Source: an uncultured Eubacteriales bacterium
GTDB taxonomy: Bacteria > Bacillota > Clostridia > Lachnospirales > Bianqueaceae
Direction of reading: 5' to 3'
DNA length: 26,980 bases
Assembly (NCBI GenBank): GCA_902493345.1
Contig: CABUPM010000019.1
Coordinates: 1-26,980, forward strand
Shown here piece by piece: positions 14,705 through 22,792 of this stretch. Position 1 is the first letter of the stretch. Every line of letters starts with the position of its first letter. Both the position numbers and the translations under genes were made by a program. Below the pieces are notes generated by a model. That model was given only the letters and a program-made list of their open reading frames with translations, ran no database searches and was not told the DNA's origin.

Positions 14705-16564
14705 ATGGGAAAGATTATCGGTATTGATCTGGGTACAACCAATTCTTGCGTGGCAGTTATGGAAGGCGGCAAGCCTGTTGTTATTACCAATCCGGAAGGC
14801 ATGAGAACGACGCCCTCTATCGTAGCGTTCACTAAGAATGGCGAGCGTCTGGTCGGCGAGACGGCAAAGCGTCAGGCAATCACCAATCCTGACAGAACCG
14901 TAATCTCCATCAAGCGTGAGATGGGTTCGGATCATCGTGTAGATATTGACGGTAAGAAGTACAGCCCGCAGGAGATCTCTGCGATGATTCTTCAGAAGAT
15001 GAAGGCAGATGCGGAGAGCTATCTGGGCGAGAAGGTAACAGAGGCAGTTATTACGGTTCCTGCATACTTCAACGATGCACAGCGTCAGGCAACCAAGGAT
15101 GCCGGTAAGATCGCGGGACTGGATGTAAAGCGAATCATCAATGAGCCTACAGCGGCAGCTCTGGCATATGGCCTGGACAACGAGGAAGAGCAGAAGATCA
15201 TGGTATATGATCTGGGCGGCGGTACATTTGATGTATCCGTAATCGAGATTGGCGACGGCGTCATCGAAGTACTGGCGACAAGCGGTGATAACCATCTGGG
15301 CGGCGATGACTTCGATAAGCGCATCATGGATTATCTGGTAGAGACATTCAAGAAGACAGACGGTGTGGATCTGTCCACAGATAAGATGGCAATGCAGCGT
15401 CTGAAGGAAGCAGCGGAGAAGGCCAAGAAGGAACTGTCCTCTCTGACGAGTTCCAACATCAACCTGCCCTTTATTACAGCGACAGCAGAAGGCCCGAAGC
15501 ATATGGACATCACGCTGACCCGTGCGGAGTTTGATCGCCTGACGGCGGATCTGGTAGAGCGTACCGTAATTCCGGTACAGAACGCTCTGAGAGACGCGGG
15601 ACTGAGCGCTTCTGAGCTGAGCAAGGTTCTGCTGGTCGGCGGATCCACTCGTATGCTGGCTGTTCAGGAGAAGGTAAAGGCATTGACCGGCAAGGAGCCT
15701 TCTAAGGCGCTGAACCCGGATGAGTGCGTAGCAATCGGCGCGGCCATTCAGGGCGGTAAGCTGTCCGGTGAGGCTGGTTCCGGCGATATCCTGCTGTTGG
15801 ATGTAACGCCTCTGACACTGGGTATCGAAACGATGGGCGGTGTTGCGACGCCTCTGATCGAGCGTAACACCACGATTCCGGTAAAGAAGAGTCAGGTATT
15901 CTCCACTGCGGAGAACAATCAGACTGCGGTTGATATTCATGTTGTACAGGGTGAGCGTCCGCTGGCCGCTGACAATAAGACACTGGGCAGATTCCGTCTG
16001 GATGGAATTCCGGCGGCTCCTCGTGGAATCCCTCAGATCGAAGTTACCTTTGATATCGATGCCAATGGTATCGTGAACGTAACAGCCAAGGATCTGGGCA
16101 GCGGCAAGGAGCAGAAGATCACGATTACGGCTTCCAGCAATCTGTCTGACGATGAGGTAAATCGTGCCGTTCAGGAAGCACAGCAGTTTGCTGAGGCAGA
16201 TAAGAAGCGTAAGGACAGCATCGATGCGGTCAATGAGGCAGACGCCATGGTCTTCCAGGCAGAAAAGACCGTACAGGAGCTGGGCGACAAGATCGACGCG
16301 GCGGATAAGGCTGCAATCGAGAATGCGTCTAATAAGCTGAAAGGCTTGACAGAGGCCTGCAAGAATACGACTCCTTCGGAGAGCCAGGTCGCGGAGATCA
16401 AAGCCGCTACAGAGGAGCTGACCAAGGCTATCAATGATATGGCTTCTAAGCTGTATCAGCAGCAGGGTGGTCCGCAGGGAGGAACTCAGGGCGGTCCGCA
16501 GGGAAACGCAGGCGGTTCCAAGCCGGATGACGACGTGGTAGACGCTGATTTTAAGGAAGTTTAA
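14705..16564 (+). CDS. dnaK: Molecular chaperone DnaK (Hsp70)
   Basis: This is a 619-residue Hsp70 of Gram-positive length. The ATPase domain has GIDLGTTNSCVAV at the start, NEPTAAALAYGLD, VYDLGGGTFDVSVI and LLVGGSTRM. The substrate-binding domain follows from about residue 365 (LLLDVTPLTLGIET), and the C-terminus is a Gly/Gln-rich linker (GGPQGGTQGGPQGN) before the conserved acidic end DDDVVDADFKEV. AGGAGGA at 14691-14697 supports the ATG. Codon use is biased toward CGT, AAG and GGC, unlike the neighbours, and fits high expression. It works with GrpE and DnaJ from the same operon under HrcA/CIRCE control. Confidence 0.98.
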   Translation: MGKIIGIDLGTTNSCVAVMEGGKPVVITNPEGMRTTPSIVAFTKNGERLVGETAKRQAITNPDRTVISIKREMGSDHRVDIDGKKYSPQEISAMILQKMKADAESYLGEKVTEAVITVPAYFNDAQRQATKDAGKIAGLDVKRIINEPTAAALAYGLDNEEEQKIMVYDLGGGTFDVSVIEIGDGVIEVLATSGDNHLGGDDFDKRIMDYLVETFKKTDGVDLSTDKMAMQRLKEAAEKAKKELSSLTSSNINLPFITATAEGPKHMDITLTRAEFDRLTADLVERTVIPVQNALRDAGLSASELSKVLLVGGSTRMLAVQEKVKALTGKEPSKALNPDECVAIGAAIQGGKLSGEAGSGDILLLDVTPLTLGIETMGGVATPLIERNTTIPVKKSQVFSTAENNQTAVDIHVVQGERPLAADNKTLGRFRLDGIPAAPRGIPQIEVTFDIDANGIVNVTAKDLGSGKEQKITITASSNLSDDEVNRAVQEAQQFAEADKKRKDSIDAVNEADAMVFQAEKTVQELGDKIDAADKAAIENASNKLKGLTEACKNTTPSESQVAEIKAATEELTKAINDMASKLYQQQGGPQGGTQGGPQGNAGGSKPDDDVVDADFKEV

Positions 16565-16584
16565 TCGATAGGCGGATATAGTCA

Positions 16585-16615
16585 AGGCGGTGGGGGCGAC
16601 AGGCTCCTGCCGCTT
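16585..16615 (+). promoter_or_regulatory. Strong hairpin between dnaK and dnaJ
   Basis: Bases 16585-16597 pair with 16603-16615 as a 13-base stem (a few G-T wobbles, no bulge) around the loop GACAG. No T tract follows, so it is not a normal intrinsic terminator. An mRNA processing or stability element that sets dnaK above dnaJ is an inference. Confidence 0.6.
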
Positions 16616-16642
16616 GGGCATGTTTAGAAGAAGGTGATGAGG

Positions 16643-17791
16643 ATGGCAGAGCAAAAGAGAGATTACTATGAGGTGCTGGGCGTCGCCAAGGACGCAACAG
16701 AGCAGGAGATCAAGAAGGCGTATCGAGTCCTTGCAAAGAAGTATCATCCGGATGCCAACCCGGGAGATAAAGAAGCCGAAGCCAAGTTCAAGGAAGCCTC
16801 GGAGGCCTATGCCGTGCTGAGCGATGCCGATAAGCGGGCCAAATATGACCGTTACGGCCATAGCGCTTTTGACCCGGCAAGCGGCGGAGCTTCCGGTTTT
16901 GAAGGCTTTGATATGGGAGATATCTTTGGAGATATCTTTGGCGGCGGCAGCTTCAGCAGTTTTGGAGATATTTTTGGCGGCGGACGCTCCAGACAGCGTT
17001 CCGGCCCGCAGAAAGGCGAGGATCTTCAGGTTTCGATGGAGATCACGTTTATGGAAGCAGCCTTTGGCTGTAAAAAGCAGATTGATCTGTGGATGTATGA
17101 CAACTGTACCAATTGCGGCGGAACCGGAGCCAAGCCGGGAACCAAGGTGGAGACCTGCTCAAGGTGCGGTAGTACCGGACAGGTGAGAGTGCAGCAGCAG
17201 ACCATGTTTGGAACGATGGCCAGTGTTCACGCATGCCCGGAGTGTAACGGAACCGGTAAAATGATTCGTGAGAAGTGTCCGAAGTGCGGCGGAACCGGCC
17301 GAGTACGGGTGAAAAAGACCTTTGAGGTAGAGATTCCGGCCGGTATCGATGTCGGTCAGAGAATCCGTATGAGTGGAAAAGGCGAGCCGGGATTACAGGG
17401 CGGTCCGAACGGCGATCTGTATGTAACGTTCTCGATTAAGCCGGATCCGCAGTTCTCAAGACAGGGATACGATGTATTCAGTAACGTAAACATTACCTTC
17501 GCGCAGGCTGCGCTGGGTGCGGAACTGGAGATCCCGACCATTGACGGCAAGGTAAAGTACAGCATTGCACCCGGAACACAGAACGGCACCAGATTCCGTC
17601 TGCGCGGTAAGGGAATCCCGTATTTGCGCAGTACGCAGCGTGGAGATTATTATGTGACAGTTACGGTTGAGGTCCCGACCAGACTCAATGAGCGTCAAAA
17701 GGACGCGCTCAGGAAGTTCGCCGAGGAGATGGGAGAAGGCGAGGATACCAAGAGCGAAGGAAAGAAAGGCTTTTGGGGCAAGAAAAAGTAA
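16643..17791 (+). CDS. dnaJ: Chaperone DnaJ (Hsp40)
   Basis: This is a 382-residue type I DnaJ that delivers substrates to DnaK and stimulates its ATPase. The J domain (about 5-70) carries HPD at 35-37. The Gly/Phe region (about 75-120) holds GDIFG three times, encoded by visibly repeated DNA at about 16917-16982. The zinc-binding domain has four CxxC repeats at C155/C158, C172/C175, C198/C201 and C212/C215. The second, CSRCGSTG, has Ser where the consensus has Gly. The C-terminal substrate domains follow. I chose ATG 16643 because AAGG at 16631-16634 is eight bases upstream and MAEQKRDYYEVLG is the family start. ATG 16637 and GTG 16634 are in frame but lie on the site. Confidence 0.97.
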   Translation: MAEQKRDYYEVLGVAKDATEQEIKKAYRVLAKKYHPDANPGDKEAEAKFKEASEAYAVLSDADKRAKYDRYGHSAFDPASGGASGFEGFDMGDIFGDIFGGGSFSSFGDIFGGGRSRQRSGPQKGEDLQVSMEITFMEAAFGCKKQIDLWMYDNCTNCGGTGAKPGTKVETCSRCGSTGQVRVQQQTMFGTMASVHACPECNGTGKMIREKCPKCGGTGRVRVKKTFEVEIPAGIDVGQRIRMSGKGEPGLQGGPNGDLYVTFSIKPDPQFSRQGYDVFSNVNITFAQAALGAELEIPTIDGKVKYSIAPGTQNGTRFRLRGKGIPYLRSTQRGDYYVTVTVEVPTRLNERQKDALRKFAEEMGEGEDTKSEGKKGFWGKKK

Positions 17792-17806
17792 TCAAGGAGA
17801 AAATAG

Positions 17807-18769
17807 ATGAACTGGTATCGCATAACGATTCATACCGTTACAGAGGCGGTAGAGGCTTTGAGCTACAGCCTGGAAGAAGAGCTGGGCGCTAAGGGAGTAG
17901 AGATTTCGGATCCGAAGGATATTCTGATGCAGAAAAAGAATCCTCTGGATTGGGATTATATTGATGAAGAGCTGCTGAAGAATCTGAACCGGGATGAGGC
18001 GCTGGTAAGCGCGTATTTTTCGGAAGCGCAGCTCACAGATCCGGCAGCGGTAGAAGAGATGCAGATGAAGATCCGTCAGATCCTGCAGCGGATCGCACAG
18101 TATTTGCCGGTCGGCAGCGGGCTGATCGATACGGCATTGATGGCGGAAGAGGATTGGGCCAATAACTGGAAAAAGTTTTATCGGCCGTTTCATATCGGTA
18201 AGATTTTTGTGATTCCCAGCTGGTTAGAAGCTGAACCGGAAGAAGGCGATATGGTAATCCATATGGATCCAGGAATGGCTTTCGGCAGCGGAACGCATGA
18301 GACGACAAGTATGTGCGTGGCTATGCTGGAGGAGGAGCTTTCCGGTGGTGAAACCGTATTTGATATTGGATGCGGAAGCGGAATCCTGGGGATCTCTGCG
18401 GCAAAGCTGGGCGCAGGACGGGTGTATTGTACGGATCTGGATGCCAATGCGGTACAGGTTGCGGCGGAAAATGTACGGGAAAATGGAGTCAGCGCGGTGA
18501 CAACCGTACATCATGGGGATTTGATGCAGATTCCGGCGCTTCAGGGAGTACATCCGCAGGTGGTTGTAGCCAATATTATTGCCGACGTGATCATCGGATT
18601 CTGCGGCGATGTATATCAGGTGTTGGAGCATGGAGGACGTTTTATTTCTTCCGGAATCATTCGGGAGAGAAGGGCAGATGTGGAGGAAGCCTTGAAAAAA
18701 GCAGGCTTCCGCGTGCTTCGTGTGGATGAAAAGGGCAGCTGGGCTGCGATCCTGAGTGAAAAAGAATAA
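17807..18769 (+). CDS. prmA: Ribosomal protein L11 methyltransferase
   Basis: PrmA trimethylates ribosomal protein L11. The 320-residue protein has the N-terminal substrate-recognition region beginning MNWYRITIHT, a linker with WANNWKKFYRPFHIG, the MAFGSGTHETTSMC motif, and a Rossmann SAM-binding motif VFDIGCGSGILGI at about residues 184-196, followed by ANIIADVI (a relative of the catalytic NPP-type loop). AAGGAG at 17794-17799 supports the ATG. The 3' end overlaps the rsmE start by one base. dnaJ-prmA-rsmE is the same order as in Bacillus. Confidence 0.95.
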   Translation: MNWYRITIHTVTEAVEALSYSLEEELGAKGVEISDPKDILMQKKNPLDWDYIDEELLKNLNRDEALVSAYFSEAQLTDPAAVEEMQMKIRQILQRIAQYLPVGSGLIDTALMAEEDWANNWKKFYRPFHIGKIFVIPSWLEAEPEEGDMVIHMDPGMAFGSGTHETTSMCVAMLEEELSGGETVFDIGCGSGILGISAAKLGAGRVYCTDLDANAVQVAAENVRENGVSAVTTVHHGDLMQIPALQGVHPQVVVANIIADVIIGFCGDVYQVLEHGGRFISSGIIRERRADVEEALKKAGFRVLRVDEKGSWAAILSEKE

Positions 18770-19503
18770 TGGCTAGGTTTTTTATAGAAAAGGAGGATAT
18801 CCGGGACGGCTTCCTGTATGTACGGGAGGACGCCCATCATATCCTCCATGTTTTGCGTCTGGGGGTTGGAGATTCTCTGACGCTGTGTGACGGAGAAGGG
18901 ACGGATTATGACTGCCGAATCGAAGCGGTTCGGGAAGAGGAACTGGTATGCCGTGCGGTTGCTTCCCAGCGGGCGGATACGGAGCCGGAAGTAGAGATCA
19001 CGCTTTATCAGGGAGTACCCAAGGGCGATAAGATGGAGTGGATCATTGAAAAGGGCGTAGAATGCGGAATCAGCCGTATTATACCGGTGGAAATGCTGCG
19101 ATGTGTGTCGCGGCCGGAGAAGAAAAAGGCGGAAGCGAAGACGCAGCGGTGGAATAAGATTGCCCGTGCCGCGGCAAAGCAGTCGCAAAGAGGACGGATA
19201 CCGGAGGTTGTGTCGCCGCAGAGTACCAGACAGTGCCTGGCTGCGTTGGCAGAATATGATCTGGTGCTGGTCTGCTATGAAGAGGAGAGACGCAATAGCC
19301 TGCGGAAGGTTCTGGAGGAGCATGCGCAGGCGCGGCGGATTGCCATTGTGATCGGCCCGGAGGGCGGACTGGAAGAGGAAGAGGTCAAGGCGTTTACAGC
19401 TCAGGGAGCAGTCGTTGTCGGATTGGGGCCGAGGATTCTGCGGACCGAAACAGCAGGAATGGTAGCAGCCTCTCTGGTGCTTTATGACTACGGGCAGCTG
19501 TAA
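18769..19503 (+). CDS. rsmE: 16S rRNA m3U1498 methyltransferase RsmE
   Basis: This 244-residue SPOUT-class enzyme methylates U1498 of 16S rRNA. The N-terminal PUA-like part has HHILHVLRLGVGDSLTLCDG. The C-terminal knotted SAM domain has LYQGVPKGDKMEWIIEKGVE, IGPEGGLEEEE at about residue 194 and GLGPRILRTETA at about residue 222, all diagnostic. The ATG shares its first base with the last base of the prmA stop, which implies coupled translation. No good ribosome binding site of its own is visible. Confidence 0.95.
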   Translation: MARFFIEKEDIRDGFLYVREDAHHILHVLRLGVGDSLTLCDGEGTDYDCRIEAVREEELVCRAVASQRADTEPEVEITLYQGVPKGDKMEWIIEKGVECGISRIIPVEMLRCVSRPEKKKAEAKTQRWNKIARAAAKQSQRGRIPEVVSPQSTRQCLAALAEYDLVLVCYEEERRNSLRKVLEEHAQARRIAIVIGPEGGLEEEEVKAFTAQGAVVVGLGPRILRTETAGMVAASLVLYDYGQL

Positions 19504-19537
19504 AAGGTACGAAGACGCTGATAGAAGGGATGAGAAT

Positions 19538-20404
19538 ATGAGCCATATCAAAATAGCGCTTTTACAGCTGCTCCCATGCGTGGATCCTTTGCAAAAGGGA
19601 ATACAGGCATGCCGCAGCGCGAAAGAGATGGGTGCGGATATCGCCCTTTTTCCGGAGATGTGGAGCAGCGGATACCGGATCCTGGGAGCGGCAGCGATCC
19701 CGGCAGACGGTGAATATGTAAAAAACTTTTCCAGGCTCGCCCAAGAGCTCGATATGGCGATCGGCATTACACTTCTGGAGCGTTTTGATCCCAGGCCGAG
19801 AAATACTTTGATCCTGCTGGACCGGCATGGACGCAGGGCTTTCACATATGCGAAAGTGCATACCTGCGACTTTGGCGACGAGAAGAGACTTACGCCGGGA
19901 GAAGAGTTTTACGTAACCGATCTGGATACGGCGCAGGGAATCATCAAGGTCGGGGCAATGATCTGTTATGACCGGGAATTTCCGGAGAGTGCCCGCATTT
20001 TGATGCTGAAGGGGGCCGAGATCATCCTGACTCCCAATGCCTGTCCGATGGAAATAAACCGTCTGTCCCAGCTTCGTGCGAGGGCTTATGAAAATATGTT
20101 GGGGATTGCGACCTGCAATTATCCTAAGGGACAGCCGGACTGCAACGGACATTCTTCTGCGTTTGACGGTATGGCGTATTTGCCGGAGCTTAGCGGTTCC
20201 AGAGATACCTGTATTCTGGAAGCCGGAGAAGCAGAAGGAATTTATCTCGCGGAATTCGATCTGGATAGAATGCGGGAGTACCGCCGAAGCGAAGTGCACG
20301 GTAATGCCTACAGAAGGCCGGAGAAATATCATATTCTGATAGAGAACCGAAGAGAGGAACCATTCCTGAGAGAGGATTACAGGTGGGGAGGAAGCAGAAA
20401 ATGA
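19538..20404 (+). CDS. Carbon-nitrogen hydrolase (nitrilase superfamily)
   Basis: This 288-residue protein has the Glu-Lys-Cys triad of the superfamily: E40 in LFPEMW, K106 in YAKVHTCDF and C143 in AMICYDREFPE. It should cleave a C-N bond of an amide or carbamoyl compound through a thioester. The substrate cannot be told from sequence; omega-amidase and N-carbamoylputrescine amidase relatives are both possible. I chose ATG 19538, preceded by AAGGGA at 19525-19530. An upstream in-frame ATG at 19484 lies inside rsmE and lacks a site. The stop overlaps the next ATG by four bases. It stands where Bacillus has mtaB (yqeV) after rsmE. Confidence 0.88.
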   Translation: MSHIKIALLQLLPCVDPLQKGIQACRSAKEMGADIALFPEMWSSGYRILGAAAIPADGEYVKNFSRLAQELDMAIGITLLERFDPRPRNTLILLDRHGRRAFTYAKVHTCDFGDEKRLTPGEEFYVTDLDTAQGIIKVGAMICYDREFPESARILMLKGAEIILTPNACPMEINRLSQLRARAYENMLGIATCNYPKGQPDCNGHSSAFDGMAYLPELSGSRDTCILEAGEAEGIYLAEFDLDRMREYRRSEVHGNAYRRPEKYHILIENRREEPFLREDYRWGGSRK

Positions 20405-21567
20405 AAGAGATTTATTTGGATAACGGTGCGACAACCCGGCCGTCGGAGAGAGTAGTCGCCAAGATGACGCAGGTCCTGACAGAAGCGTATGGCAATCCGT
20501 CTTCCTTGCACCGAAAGGGACAGCAGGCCGAAAAGTACGTAGAAGAGGCACGTCGGACGATTGCGCGATATTTAGGCGTGGATCCGGTGACGCTGTATTT
20601 TACTTCGGGAGGAACGGAGTGCAGCAATACGGCGATTCTGGGGGCCGCCCAGAAAAATGCGCGTCGCGGAAGGCATATTTTGACGGTGCGCGGCGAGCAT
20701 CCGGCGACCATGGAGCCGCTGAAGCTTCTGGCGGAACAGGGCTATGAGGTAGAGTATGTGGAAAACGATGCTGCCGGCCGAATCGTACTGGAGGATCTTA
20801 AGAAAAAGCTTCGTGACGATACCATTCTTGTGACCTGTCTGCATGTCAATAATGAGACGGGTGTGATTCAGCCGGTGGAAGAAATGGGGGCCATCATTAA
20901 GGCCAAAAGGCCGGAGATTTTATTCCATGTGGATACAGTACAGAGCTTTGCTAAGCTCCCAGTGCATCCTATTGCGTGGCAGGCGGATTTTCTCAGCTCC
21001 AGCGCCCATAAATTCCATGGTCCCAAGGGAGTCGGCTGCCTGTATGTGCGCAGAGGCCTGACGATTCGTCCCTTGATTCGGGGAGGCGGCCAAGAGAAAA
21101 AGTTCCGCTCAGGAACAGAGAATGTTCCGGGAATCGCGGGGATGGGAGAAGCGGTTCAGGAAGCGGTAGAAGCCCTTACAGAGCATGAGGCATATGTACG
21201 CGCCCTGAAGATGCGGCTGTATGAACGGATCCTGCGGGAGATTCCGAAGACATCCGTGAACGGACCGACGCCGGAAGAAGGAGCGGCCCATGTTTTAAAT
21301 ATGCGCTTTTTCAATGTTCGTTCGGAAGTCCTCTTGCATAGTCTTGAAGAATATGGTATATTTATTTCTTCGGGGTCTGCCTGCGCATCCAACAAACCGG
21401 AAGAAAAGAGTCCGGCTCTGTCTGCTCTGGGATATGGGAGAGAAGAGATGGATCAGTCGGTTCGATTCAGTTTCAGCCGCTATAATACGCCGGAAGAAAT
21501 GGACGAGACAGTAGAAGCGCTTAAGAAGGTGGTTCCCATGCTGCGCAGATATGTGCGCAGAAAATGA
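20401..21567 (+). CDS. Cysteine desulfurase, likely sulfur donor for ThiI
   Basis: This is a 388-residue PLP enzyme of the NifS/IscS family. It begins IYLDNGATTRPS, has the PLP lysine K204 in SSSAHKFHGPKGVG, and the catalytic Cys C328 in SSGSACASNK. The length is normal and the active-site loop is the group I type. It moves sulfur from cysteine to an acceptor as a persulfide. The thiI gene follows 16 bases later, matching the Bacillus nifZ-thiI pair that makes 4-thiouridine in tRNA, so dedicated supply to ThiI is a good inference; iron-sulfur assembly is the alternative. GGGGAGGA at 20385-20392 fixes ATG 20401, which overlaps the previous stop. Confidence 0.93.
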   Translation: MKEIYLDNGATTRPSERVVAKMTQVLTEAYGNPSSLHRKGQQAEKYVEEARRTIARYLGVDPVTLYFTSGGTECSNTAILGAAQKNARRGRHILTVRGEHPATMEPLKLLAEQGYEVEYVENDAAGRIVLEDLKKKLRDDTILVTCLHVNNETGVIQPVEEMGAIIKAKRPEILFHVDTVQSFAKLPVHPIAWQADFLSSSAHKFHGPKGVGCLYVRRGLTIRPLIRGGGQEKKFRSGTENVPGIAGMGEAVQEAVEALTEHEAYVRALKMRLYERILREIPKTSVNGPTPEEGAAHVLNMRFFNVRSEVLLHSLEEYGIFISSGSACASNKPEEKSPALSALGYGREEMDQSVRFSFSRYNTPEEMDETVEALKKVVPMLRRYVRRK

Positions 21568-21583
21568 CAGAAGGAGAAGGCTC

Positions 21584-22792
21584 ATGTATAATGGTTTGCT
21601 GGTAAAATACGGCGAGATTGCGATTAAGGGCAACAACCGCCATCAGTTTGAGAACTTGCTGATTCATAATATCAAAGAAAAATTGGCTCAATACGGGACC
21701 TATAAGGTGAGCAAGGAGCAGGGAAGACTTCTTGTTGAGCCGGAGTGCGGCGCTTCCGTGGAAGAGATCATCGCGCCCTTGCAGAAGGTGTTCGGCATTA
21801 TCGGACTCTGCCCGGCCAGTGTTTTTACGGACAATAGTCTGGAATCCATCTGTGCGCATACGGTAGCGCATTTGAAGGAAGTTTACGGAGAGAATGCGCC
21901 GCAGATGACGTTTAAGGTGGAAGGACGGCGTGCCGATAAGAAATACCCCCTGAACAGTCTTCAGATCGCGGCAGAGGTGGGCGGCAAGGTGCTGGAGGCC
22001 TTTCCGGAATGGAAGGTGGATCTGCATCATCCGCAGGTCGTAATATGGACAGAACTGCGGAATCGGGTCTATGTGTTCTCCAAGATCATTCCCGGTGTAG
22101 GCGGAATGCCGGTATCTTCAAGCAATAAGGCAGCGCTGCTCTTATCCGGCGGCATCGATTCTCCGGTTGCGGGCTGGATGATCGCTAAGCGCGGCGTAGA
22201 GCTGTGCGCCGTGTATTTCCATGCACATCCGTACACGACGGATCGCGCTAAGGATAAGGTGATTGAGCTTGCCAGAAGAGTCAGCGAGTATTCCGGCAGA
22301 ATTCGGCTGTACATCGTGCCCTTTACGGACATTCAGCTGGATATCTATGATCAGTGTCCGCAGGATCAGCTGACCATTATTATGCGCCGAATCATGATGC
22401 GTATAGCGGAAAAGATCGCGGAAAAAGAAGGGGCGATTGCGCTTGTGACCGGTGAGAACCTGGGGCAGGTGGCCAGCCAGACGCTGCAGAGCCTGTACTG
22501 CACCAATGAGGTTTGCACCATGCCTGTCTTCCGTCCGCTGATCGGATTTGATAAACAGGAGATTATTGAGATCGCTCAGAGGATTGATACCTATGAGACA
22601 TCCATTCTGCCCTATGAGGATTGCTGCACGATTTTTGTCGCGAAGCATCCGGAAACCAAGCCCAAGCTTTCCAATATTGTCAAGAGCGAGGAGCATTTGA
22701 CAGATATCGAGAACGCGATCCAGAAGGCGGTCGATGAGAGTGAGATCGTAAAGCTGAATCTGGGTAAAGTTATAAAAGGAGAAGAAGCATGA
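21584..22792 (+). CDS. thiI: tRNA 4-thiouridine synthase ThiI
   Basis: ThiI adenylates U8 of tRNA and inserts sulfur, and in some bacteria also serves thiazole synthesis. The 402-residue protein has an N-terminal ferredoxin-like/THUMP region beginning LLVKYGEIAIKGNNR, then the adenylating domain with the PP-loop SGGIDSPVAGW at about 188-198, LVTGENLGQVASQT and YEDCCTIF. It ends without a rhodanese domain, so it is the short form known from Bacillus, which takes sulfur directly from a desulfurase. AAGGAG just upstream supports ATG 21584 over an in-frame ATG at 21551. The last four bases overlap the ABC-F start. Confidence 0.95.
   Translation: MYNGLLVKYGEIAIKGNNRHQFENLLIHNIKEKLAQYGTYKVSKEQGRLLVEPECGASVEEIIAPLQKVFGIIGLCPASVFTDNSLESICAHTVAHLKEVYGENAPQMTFKVEGRRADKKYPLNSLQIAAEVGGKVLEAFPEWKVDLHHPQVVIWTELRNRVYVFSKIIPGVGGMPVSSSNKAALLLSGGIDSPVAGWMIAKRGVELCAVYFHAHPYTTDRAKDKVIELARRVSEYSGRIRLYIVPFTDIQLDIYDQCPQDQLTIIMRRIMMRIAEKIAEKEGAIALVTGENLGQVASQTLQSLYCTNEVCTMPVFRPLIGFDKQEIIEIAQRIDTYETSILPYEDCCTIFVAKHPETKPKLSNIVKSEEHLTDIENAIQKAVDESEIVKLNLGKVIKGEEA

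Noticed and set aside
16585..16615. Hairpin after dnaK as an intrinsic terminator
   Set aside because: No run of T follows the stem, and dnaJ lies directly downstream on the same strand.
14681..16861. Very long minus-strand reading frame (726 codons) opposite grpE end, dnaK and dnaJ start
   Set aside because: It is a mirror of dnaK codon bias, a known artefact of this gene. The product is Leu/Arg/Cys-rich with no recognisable domain, and the plus-strand chaperone is certain.
16917..16982. Tandem DNA repeats in dnaJ as a mobile or CRISPR-like repeat
   Set aside because: They encode the GDIFG units of the normal Gly/Phe-rich region of DnaJ and stay in frame.
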